Source: Psychrobacter urativorans
GTDB taxonomy: Bacteria; Pseudomonadota; Gammaproteobacteria; Pseudomonadales; Moraxellaceae
Reading direction: 5' to 3'
DNA: 64,000 nt
Assembly (NCBI RefSeq): GCF_904846675.1
Contig: NZ_CAJHBT010000005.1
Coordinates: 62,001 to 126,000 of the forward strand
In this document: piece by piece, positions 57,454-64,000 of the stretch
Position numbering within the stretch: position 1 is the first letter of the stretch
Layout of the letters: each line of letters begins with the position of its first letter
Notes under the pieces: model-generated
What the model was told of the DNA's origin: nothing
Seen by the model: the letters and a program-made list of their open reading frames with translations, nothing else
The model's database searches: none
Made by a program: the position numbers and the translations under genes

Positions 57454-58350
57454 ATGTACTCAAGCAATCCATCCGAACAGGATAAGCCCACTATTCAAAA
57501 CCGTCATGCCTTAAGTTTAGATAATTCGCAAACGATAAGAAGTGCTTTTTTTATCTCCGATGGTACAGCGATTACCGCTGAGACCTTGGGCCGCTCTATC
57601 TTAAGTCAGTTTGCTTCAGTACCATTTGAGACTCGTGTTTTACCTTACGTTGACACCTTAGAGCGTGCCAATGATACCGTTGAGCAAATCAATATGGCGT
57701 ATCAACGTGATGGACTGTTGCCTTTGGTTTTCGACACCATTGTTAGCCCTGAAATTCGCGAAAAAATCAACTCAGCGCACAGCTGTAATTTGGATATGTA
57801 TGAAGGCTTGATTGGTCGCATTGCTGAAGAGACGGGCATTGAGCCTGATGGACACTCAGGGCATGCGCATGACAATGTCGATTCTGAGACTTATAAAGAA
57901 CGTATCGATGCGGTGCATTTTGCGCTAGATAATGATGATGGTGCGCGTACACGGCATTATAATATGGCGGATATTATTTTGATTGGGGTCTCACGCTCAG
58001 GTAAAACCCCAACTTCGCTATATTTAGCCTTACAATTTGGTATCCGTGCTGCCAACTATCCGTTGACTGAAGAAGATTTATTCGACAATCAATTACCAAA
58101 AGCATTGCGTGAGCATAAAGACAAACTGTTCGGATTGATTATTGATACCGATCGTTTGGTAAAAATTCGTCAAGAACGCCGTGCGGGTAGTCGATATTCA
58201 AGCTATCAGCAGTGTCAGCAAGAGCAGCGTGCGATACAAGGCATTTATACCTCTCAAGGTATTCCAAGTCTTGATGTCTCTGAGATGTCGGTTGAAGAGA
58301 TTGCCACCCGTATCTTGCAGATGACGGGTCTGAAACGTCGTATTGGTTAA
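57454..58350 (+). CDS. ppsR: PEP synthetase regulatory protein (kinase/pyrophosphorylase)
   Basis: A 298-residue DUF299 protein. The N-terminal signature is RSAFFISDGTAITAETLGRS, and the P-loop is ILIGVSRSGKTPTSLYLALQFGIRAANYPL (in parts, GVSRSGKTPTS then GIRAANYPL). PpsR inactivates PEP synthase by ADP-dependent phosphorylation of a conserved Thr and restores it by Pi-dependent pyrophosphorylysis. Divergent placement from ppsA supports the pairing. GAGG lies about 10 nt before the ATG. Confidence 0.95.
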   Translation: MYSSNPSEQDKPTIQNRHALSLDNSQTIRSAFFISDGTAITAETLGRSILSQFASVPFETRVLPYVDTLERANDTVEQINMAYQRDGLLPLVFDTIVSPEIREKINSAHSCNLDMYEGLIGRIAEETGIEPDGHSGHAHDNVDSETYKERIDAVHFALDNDDGARTRHYNMADIILIGVSRSGKTPTSLYLALQFGIRAANYPLTEEDLFDNQLPKALREHKDKLFGLIIDTDRLVKIRQERRAGSRYSSYQQCQQEQRAIQGIYTSQGIPSLDVSEMSVEEIATRILQMTGLKRRIG

Positions 58351-58605
58351 GGTTGTAGGCCGCTTGACAACCAATGAGTATTGCAAAAGGGCATATCACA
58401 ACGTAAGGTGGGCAGCTCTAAGACACATATGCCGCGATTACACACGAAGCTATTATAAATCTAAACCTAGCTATTACAAATATTGTGGTTATAAAGACCA
58501 TTATGAATAGTTGCATGAACCAGTAAAGGTTCAGCAAACTTGAAACTATATTATTTAATTATTACATATTAGTTCGCTAATAAATGAAAAAGAAAAGAGG
58601 GTACA

Positions 58606-60255
58606 ATGGGAAATAAACGCAAAAATGATACTACCAACGATATCGGTAAAGATGTTCATACCGAGGTTTCAAATAAAAATAATGGTAGCGCACCTGTGAC
58701 TGATCTTGAGCAGACTAAAAGTGCGGATAAACAAGAAAAAATTGAGCAAACGCATGAACAAATAGCCGACGATATCATACATCACCCTGATTTAGTCAAT
58801 CCACTAGATGATACCCGCATCGATGTTAAGTCTGGCTTCAACAAAGACTCACAGCGCATAAAAAATGATAAACACGAGTTTGAATATGATGCCGTCGTAT
58901 TAGGGGCAGGCCCTGCTGGTGAAGCGGCCGCGATGAAGTTTGCCAAAGCTGGTAAAAGAGTAGTGGTCATCGATCCACGTGAGGAAGTCGGCGGTAACTC
59001 TACCCACGTTGGGACGATTCCGAGTAAGGCGCTGCGCCAATCAGTATTTAACTTGATTAACTTTCGCCGCGATCCGCTATTCGCCAAAACGATGGACTAT
59101 CAACAAGTCCCGCTTAATAAAGTATTGGCGAATGCCCGCCAAGTGATTCGTCGTCAAGTCAGTACCCATACCCGTTTTTATAAGCGTAACCAAATTGAGG
59201 TTATTCATGGTTGGGCAAGCTTCGTTGACACGCATACCTTACGGATTGAGATTGAAGAGAACGTCTTTGAAACTATTACCTTTAATAAAGCCATTATTAC
59301 CGTGGGTAGCCGTCCATATCGCCCTGAGATGTTAGACTTTGATCATCCACGGGTCTTTGACTCTGACAAAATCCTACAAATGGATTATGTGGTCAAAAAA
59401 ATCATTATTTATGGAGCGGGCGTGGTTGGCTGTGAATATGCTTCTATCTTTACTGGTCTCGGCTATAAGGTTGACTTGATCAATAATACAGACCAACTGC
59501 TCAGCTATCTCGATAGCGAGATTAGTGACGCCATCGCCCATGACTTTAGACAATTTGGGGTACTTATTCGCAGTAATGAAGAAATCGACCACTTAGAGAC
59601 TCATGATGATTATGTGATTTTGTATCTGAAAAGTGGTAAGAAAATCAAGTCAGATGCGATTCTTTGGTCAAATGGTCGCTCAGGTAATACCGAAGGCTTA
59701 AACCTAGAAGCCGTTGGTTTAACAGCCAATAGCCGTGGACAGCTAAAAGTAGACGATACCTATCGTACGGAAGTTGACAATATCTATGCCGCTGGTGATG
59801 TGATTGGTTGGCCATCGCTTGCTTCGGCGGCCTATGACCAAGGGCGCTGTGCTGCAGCCTTCATGGTTGGTGACAGTGATGCAGAACCTGTCTCTAGCGT
59901 ACCAACGGGTATTTATACTATCCCTGAAATATCAAGTATTGGTAAAACCGAGCAGGAGCTAACTGATGAGCAGGCTCCTTATGAAGTGGGGCAAGCGTTC
60001 TTTAAAGACCTTGCACGCGCCCAAATCATCGGCGAGCGTACGGGCGTCTTAAAAATATTATTCCACCGTGAGACTTTAGAAATCTTAGGTATCCACTGTT
60101 ACGGCAACCATGCCTCAGAGATTATTCATATAGGTCAGGCGGTCATGAAATGTAACAATACCCTTGAGTACTTTGTGAATACGACCTTTAACTATCCAAC
60201 GATGGCAGAAGCCTATCGGGTAGCTGCACTGAACGGTCTAAACCGCGTATTTTAA
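58606..60255 (+). CDS. sthA: Soluble pyridine nucleotide transhydrogenase
   Basis: A 549-residue FAD enzyme that moves hydride between NADPH and NAD. The FAD Rossmann motif is [17 protein letters not shown] at residue ~94, followed by [16 protein letters not shown]; the redox Cys pair of lipoamide dehydrogenases is absent, which is diagnostic for SthA. The NAD-binding motif is [15 protein letters not shown], and the C-terminal interface includes [20 protein letters not shown]. The first ~86 residues are an unusual hydrophilic, Lys/Asp/Asn-rich extension not found in E. coli SthA (466 residues). GAGGG precedes the ATG at 58606. Confidence 0.95.
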   Translation: MGNKRKNDTTNDIGKDVHTEVSNKNNGSAPVTDLEQTKSADKQEKIEQTHEQIADDIIHHPDLVNPLDDTRIDVKSGFNKDSQRIKNDKHEFEYDAVVLGAGPAGEAAAMKFAKAGKRVVVIDPREEVGGNSTHVGTIPSKALRQSVFNLINFRRDPLFAKTMDYQQVPLNKVLANARQVIRRQVSTHTRFYKRNQIEVIHGWASFVDTHTLRIEIEENVFETITFNKAIITVGSRPYRPEMLDFDHPRVFDSDKILQMDYVVKKIIIYGAGVVGCEYASIFTGLGYKVDLINNTDQLLSYLDSEISDAIAHDFRQFGVLIRSNEEIDHLETHDDYVILYLKSGKKIKSDAILWSNGRSGNTEGLNLEAVGLTANSRGQLKVDDTYRTEVDNIYAAGDVIGWPSLASAAYDQGRCAAAFMVGDSDAEPVSSVPTGIYTIPEISSIGKTEQELTDEQAPYEVGQAFFKDLARAQIIGERTGVLKILFHRETLEILGIHCYGNHASEIIHIGQAVMKCNNTLEYFVNTTFNYPTMAEAYRVAALNGLNRVF

Positions 60256-60303
60256 GTTCTTTCAAGTTTGCTTTAAAAGTTACTAAAATAAAAAGTGATT
60301 CAA

Positions 60304-60342
60304 TAAAAAAGCGTCTGCAATTTTAGCAGGCGCTTTTTTTTG
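60304..60342 (+). terminator. Terminator of sthA
   Basis: aaaaaagcgtctgc (60305-60318) pairs with gcaggcgctttttt (from 60326) with one G-T pair, followed by a T-run. A-rich sequence on the left may also serve the converging permease operon. Confidence 0.9.
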
Positions 60343-60393
60343 GCTAATTTTTTCTTCAGTGATGGTTACTAAAATCTATAAACCACGTTTTAG

Positions 60394-61620
60394 CTATAAA
60401 ATTGTTTTGTTCTCAATTGTAATATTACTCGCTTGCGTGCGCCAACGGAACAACATCAGTAGCACAAAGTAAAACAACCATAAGCTGGCAAGGGCATAAA
60501 ATCCAGTAACAACTTGCGCGACGCTTGCTCCCATTTGATTAAGCTGCACTGAGGTATTGATAGCAGGGGTAGTAGGCACGAGCCAGCGTACCAGTTGTAG
60601 TACCTCTGGTAATTGGCTTGCCGGCCATGGATAGCCACTGATAAAAAATACAGGCAGTGAGCTAAAAATTAAAATTTGCATACTGCGCTCACGTTGACGA
60701 AACCATAATCCAAGTACGCAACCAAGAGTCGCCACCGTCGGACAAAACAACAGTAAAAATAGTAAACTGCCCAGTAAGTTCTCTCCGCGTGGATAATGAT
60801 GCAGCTCAAACGCCCAGCCGTAATAGAAGCAACCCATAATAAAGCTGATTAAGCTCAGCGCCATAATACGTCCAAGCCAACCGCGTACGCTGGTCGCATG
60901 GCGGCGTTGCTCATACCAAGTGCCTATAAGCATGGCGGTCGCCATTAATAAGGTCTGTTGTAAAATAAGAATAGACACTGCTGGCACCACGTAAGCACCG
61001 TAGCCCTCAGTTTGATTGTATAAAGGAATGATTTTTAGAGGGACGGCTTGCGTATTGTTGGCAGCCGTCGGTAGATAAGCCCCCTGTGCGACATTCTTTT
61101 CAACCTCGATACCTGCAGATACGGTGCTAACTGCCTGCAAAAATCCCATTTGGACATTTTTATTCAAAATAAAGTAGCCACCGTTACCGAGGACAATGAC
61201 ATTGGCGGCTTTACCTGAGAGTACTTGTCGCTCAAGGCCACTGGGAATAATCATATAGCCAGCGATTTCATCTGACCACATAGCTTCTTTAGCGCTTTCT
61301 TCATCAATAAAGTGCTGCGTGTCCAGTTGCGGACTGGCGCTAGCATAGCGGATAATAGTGCGCGATAGATTGCTATTGTCGTTATCAATAATGCCTACAG
61401 GTACATGATTGACCACTTCGGTTGAATACGGCCAAGGATAGAAAAAGCCATAAATAATGGGCGCGATAATAAGCATTAACAGCACGCCTTTATCTACAAA
61501 AATGTCTTTTAGGGTTTGTGAAAAGCTACCCAAAAAATTCTGTGAGGCTGGTGTGTATTCTGGTGGCTGGTTTTCTAGTAGTTTAGCTTCTGACAGCTTG
61601 TTTTTTGATGATGGCGACAT
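60394..61620 (-). CDS. ABC-2 type transport permease (second)
   Basis: A 408-residue inner-membrane protein of the ABC-2/YhgE-like group. A membrane helix near residue 40 (VLLMLIIAPIIYGFFYPWPY) is followed by a periplasmic domain with VPVGIIDNDNSNLSRTIIRY and IPSGLERQVLSGKAANV, then five C-terminal helices. The start is ATG at 61620, overlapping the previous stop as TAATG, with GGGAG 8 nt ahead. It is the last gene of the three-gene export operon. Confidence 0.85.
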   Translation of the reverse strand: MSPSSKNKLSEAKLLENQPPEYTPASQNFLGSFSQTLKDIFVDKGVLLMLIIAPIIYGFFYPWPYSTEVVNHVPVGIIDNDNSNLSRTIIRYASASPQLDTQHFIDEESAKEAMWSDEIAGYMIIPSGLERQVLSGKAANVIVLGNGGYFILNKNVQMGFLQAVSTVSAGIEVEKNVAQGAYLPTAANNTQAVPLKIIPLYNQTEGYGAYVVPAVSILILQQTLLMATAMLIGTWYEQRRHATSVRGWLGRIMALSLISFIMGCFYYGWAFELHHYPRGENLLGSLLFLLLFCPTVATLGCVLGLWFRQRERSMQILIFSSLPVFFISGYPWPASQLPEVLQLVRWLVPTTPAINTSVQLNQMGASVAQVVTGFYALASLWLFYFVLLMLFRWRTQASNITIENKTIL

Positions 61621-62900
61621 TAGCGTGCTCCCCAACGTTCAGGATGCGCCAAAGCGCGTTTGGTCAACAGAGCTGTCAGCATCATAGCAATGGCAGTCGC
61701 TAGGACTAAGCCATAAATGATAGGCAGTGATATGGCGACTGGTGCTTGCATCTGTAATTGTGCGATATGCAGCTTGAGATAATGAGTTAAAGGTAGAGTG
61801 TCCGACCAATGTTTAGCGCTGTCACTGATAGCGATATAAGGAAAAGTTACCCCAGCAAAAGCATAAGAAGGTGCGGATATAAACCCAGTTGCTGATAAAC
61901 CACTACGTAGTGAGAACGAGCCCAAAGTAAAAATAGCACCCAGCCAAAATGACAGTATCATCAACATCACTAGTCCAAGATAGGTGGCTAATATAGAGGC
62001 GCTCGCAATCTCTTGCTGACCAATGGCCAGCCATAACGCTAATGCTGACCATAGACTATATGCGAGCGTTGGCCAAAAATATTTACCTGCTAGACCCGAT
62101 AGCAATACTAAAATACTGACTTGTCTCGGTGCGATTAATTGATTTTCTAACTTGTATTCTAGCTTTTCATTTATTGATAAAGTTAAATCAGGACTATTAC
62201 TATTAGGACTGGCGCTATCAATAAAACCATACCAACGACCAAGTTGCTTATCACGTAGCTCACGGCCGATGGTAGTGGCACCAATCACCATCGCTAAAAT
62301 ATGGAGCAAGGCAGGTATAACAGTTGAGGCCAAAAACTGCTGATAATTGGTTGCCGCGTTAAATAGGCTAACACGCTGAATGCCAATAGGTGAGTAAGCG
62401 ATAGCAGCCTGCGAGGGTGCCATACCTTGTTTGACTAAGCGCTGCATCTCAACGCCAGCCGATAACGTACCAGCAACTGATTGCACGCTTTTTTGGATAA
62501 TACCAGAATGGGTACCGTATTGGGCATTGACTTGCAGTACTAATGGCGATGGCTTACCGGATAAAATGTTGCGCGAAAAATCTTGAGGAATAATAACCAC
62601 GGCATAAATATCGCGTTGCAAGATAGCGTCTTTTGCTGCTGTCGGCGAGTAATAAAGCTGCTTGACCGTAATATCAGGACTGGCTTCTAGATAGCGCACC
62701 AGCGTATTGGCAACAGGGCCATTGTCTTGATCAATCACCCCGATAGGCAAATCGGTAATTTGGGTTTGCGAAAATATCCACCAAATCAGCAATACCGTCG
62801 CCAGTGGTATCCATACCACCATCGCCAAATCCCACGGATTTTTGCTTAAAAAACGGCGCTCATAGGCGGCACTACGCACAAAGGCTTGAATCAGACGCAT
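61620..62900 (-). CDS. ABC-2 type transport permease (first)
   Basis: A 426-residue paralogue of the next gene. The same layout is visible: N-terminal helix (WIPLATVLLIWWIFSQ), periplasmic domain with LPIGVIDQDNGPVANTLVRY and IPQDFSRNILSGKPSPL, then C-terminal helices. It lies 3 bp after the HlyD gene stop. Typical systems pair such permeases with an ATPase, but none is present between 60394 and the window end. Confidence 0.85.
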   Translation of the reverse strand: MRLIQAFVRSAAYERRFLSKNPWDLAMVVWIPLATVLLIWWIFSQTQITDLPIGVIDQDNGPVANTLVRYLEASPDITVKQLYYSPTAAKDAILQRDIYAVVIIPQDFSRNILSGKPSPLVLQVNAQYGTHSGIIQKSVQSVAGTLSAGVEMQRLVKQGMAPSQAAIAYSPIGIQRVSLFNAATNYQQFLASTVIPALLHILAMVIGATTIGRELRDKQLGRWYGFIDSASPNSNSPDLTLSINEKLEYKLENQLIAPRQVSILVLLSGLAGKYFWPTLAYSLWSALALWLAIGQQEIASASILATYLGLVMLMILSFWLGAIFTLGSFSLRSGLSATGFISAPSYAFAGVTFPYIAISDSAKHWSDTLPLTHYLKLHIAQLQMQAPVAISLPIIYGLVLATAIAMMLTALLTKRALAHPERWGAR

Positions 62901-62903
62901 GGT

Positions 62904-63995
62904 TTACTCTGGAGTCTGATTGTTGGTTAGAGCTTGAGACGCTTGTGGATTGATGCGCACGATGACACTCATGCCTGAACGAATACGCGAGTCTGGAGAA
63001 GTTGGACGCGCCTTAACTTCAAAGGTGCGCACATCGAAGCCGTCATCATTATTGGTCGGCCGCCACGTGGCAAAGTCAGACAAGGTCGAGGTAGCATAGA
63101 CAGTGAACTGTTTAGAATAAGGGTATTCAGTTGTCGATAGAGCAGGAATAGTACCGGTAAACTGATTACCAATGGCGAACTGATTTAGATAGGTTTCGGT
63201 GACATTTAATACTACCCATTGGTTGTTAGTATCGACTAAAGTCAATAAGGGCACGCCTTGGCCAATAACCTCGCCAGCACTGACAATCACATTGTCTACA
63301 ATACCCGCAATCGGACTTTTCAGATTGGCTTCTGTTTTGGCGACTAAGGCTTCTTCTAACTGAGCAGCGACTTGTGCGACTTGTGCGGTGGCGGCTGATT
63401 TATCCTCAGTGCGCGTGCCTTCCATCGCTATCTCATATTGCAAGCGTGCCGCTTTGGTTTGGTCTTGAGTGGCTAAAGATTGTGCGAATGCCTCATCGCG
63501 CTTTTGCCGCGCCATTAAGCCTTCTTCATAAAGGCGATTGATACGCTCATAAGTATTGGCTGCCAAATCAGAGGCCGCTTTATTGGCTTGCCATGCCGCT
63601 TTTGCTTGGGCAATCTCTTGCGGGCGTGCGCCATTCTCTGCTTTATCTAATTGGCTCTGCGCCATTTGCTTACCAGCACGTGCCTGATTAATCTTAGCGT
63701 TAATTTCAGGGGAATCCATCTCAATAAGCTGCTGACCTGCTGTCACGTTATCGCCTTCAGTGACTAAAATTTTGGCAATACGCCCCGGCACTTTTGCAGC
63801 GATGGAGGTCTGCTGCATTTGCATTTGCCCTTGCAAGGTAATAATTTCTGGCTCGCTGTGCTGGTTACTTTTGAATAACCCATAAGCGATGATGCCAAGC
63901 ACGATAATAACTACTAGCGCAATGATAATTTTCTTGATACTTCCTGACTTATCATTTTTTGATTTGCCAATTTTTTCACGATGATAGGCAAGCAT
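62904..63995 (-). CDS. HlyD-family membrane fusion protein
   Basis: A 363-residue periplasmic adaptor with an N-terminal membrane anchor (IKKIIIALVVIIVLGIIAYGLF). The biotinyl-lipoyl-like half motif is QTSIAAKVPGRIAKILVTEGDNV, followed by a long helical hairpin (residues ~90-200, Ala/Gln-rich) and the second lipoyl half SPIAGIVDNVIVSAGEVIGQG, then a beta-barrel domain. It joins inner-membrane pumps to an outer-membrane channel. The ATG at 63995 is the first visible start, but the window ends 5 bp later, so a longer N-terminus is possible. Confidence 0.88.
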   Translation of the reverse strand: MLAYHREKIGKSKNDKSGSIKKIIIALVVIIVLGIIAYGLFKSNQHSEPEIITLQGQMQMQQTSIAAKVPGRIAKILVTEGDNVTAGQQLIEMDSPEINAKINQARAGKQMAQSQLDKAENGARPQEIAQAKAAWQANKAASDLAANTYERINRLYEEGLMARQKRDEAFAQSLATQDQTKAARLQYEIAMEGTRTEDKSAATAQVAQVAAQLEEALVAKTEANLKSPIAGIVDNVIVSAGEVIGQGVPLLTLVDTNNQWVVLNVTETYLNQFAIGNQFTGTIPALSTTEYPYSKQFTVYATSTLSDFATWRPTNNDDGFDVRTFEVKARPTSPDSRIRSGMSVIVRINPQASQALTNNQTPE

Positions 63996-64000
63996 GGCCT

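Overview
The window looks like a chromosomal segment from a gammaproteobacterium of the Moraxellaceae, most likely Psychrobacter. This rests on gene content and order (complete isc operon, alaS-lysC-csrA, prmA-fis-purH, ppsA/ppsR back to back), on the protein style (long Asn/Gln/Asp-rich extensions) and on moderate AT-richness. The genus is an inference; no database was searched.

Layout. 1-3.4 kb: the 3' end of mfd, a HIT-family gene, and a badly decayed class III adenylate cyclase. 3.4-9.9 kb: a full isc iron-sulfur operon on the minus strand (iscR-iscS-iscU-iscA-hscB-hscA-fdx), with a sigma70-type promoter overlapped by a good type 1 IscR site. 10.1-28.4 kb: housekeeping genes, including an SCP2/UbiJ-like membrane protein, hupB, ppiD, purH, fis, a broken zinc-ribbon gene, prmA, a TPR lipoprotein, mrcB, a CcoI/FixI-type copper ATPase, a Bax-inhibitor-like protein, nadK, yeaC, a HopJ-family gene and csrA. 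28.8-41.1 kb: lysC, alaS, a DUF389 membrane protein, a small membrane protein, an L,D-transpeptidase, prmB, aroC and a carboxylesterase.

41.2-50.1 kb is the most interesting region: the tmRNA gene ssrA carries an integrated element of about 8.5 kb. Its 15-bp core is duplicated at the two ends (41600-41614 and 50087-50101). A P4-type tyrosine integrase starts 150 bp inside the left end, and near-identical 24-bp paired repeats sit just inside both ends. The cargo is an AlpA-like regulator, a KilA-N protein, a DUF3987 primase/helicase-like protein, zinc-binding proteins, two small paralogues and several unknowns. No capsid, tail or conjugation genes are present, so it resembles a phage-satellite-like island. 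The apparent native ssrA terminator lies just beyond the right end, and the element supplies a substitute hairpin at the left.

50.1-51.8 kb: a nuclease-like gene with a stop at codon 3, interrupted by a decayed IS630-type transposase. 51.8-64 kb: ribosomal genes rplI-rpsR-rpsF, a GYF/RDD membrane protein followed upstream by two striking hairpins, ppsA with its divergent regulator ppsR, sthA with a long N-terminal extension, and an HlyD plus two ABC-2 permease export operon with no ATPase gene in view.

Two chromosomal genes (the cyclase and the zinc-ribbon protein beside prmA), the nuclease-like gene and the transposase are all broken, so this strain appears to be accumulating pseudogenes around otherwise intact housekeeping blocks.
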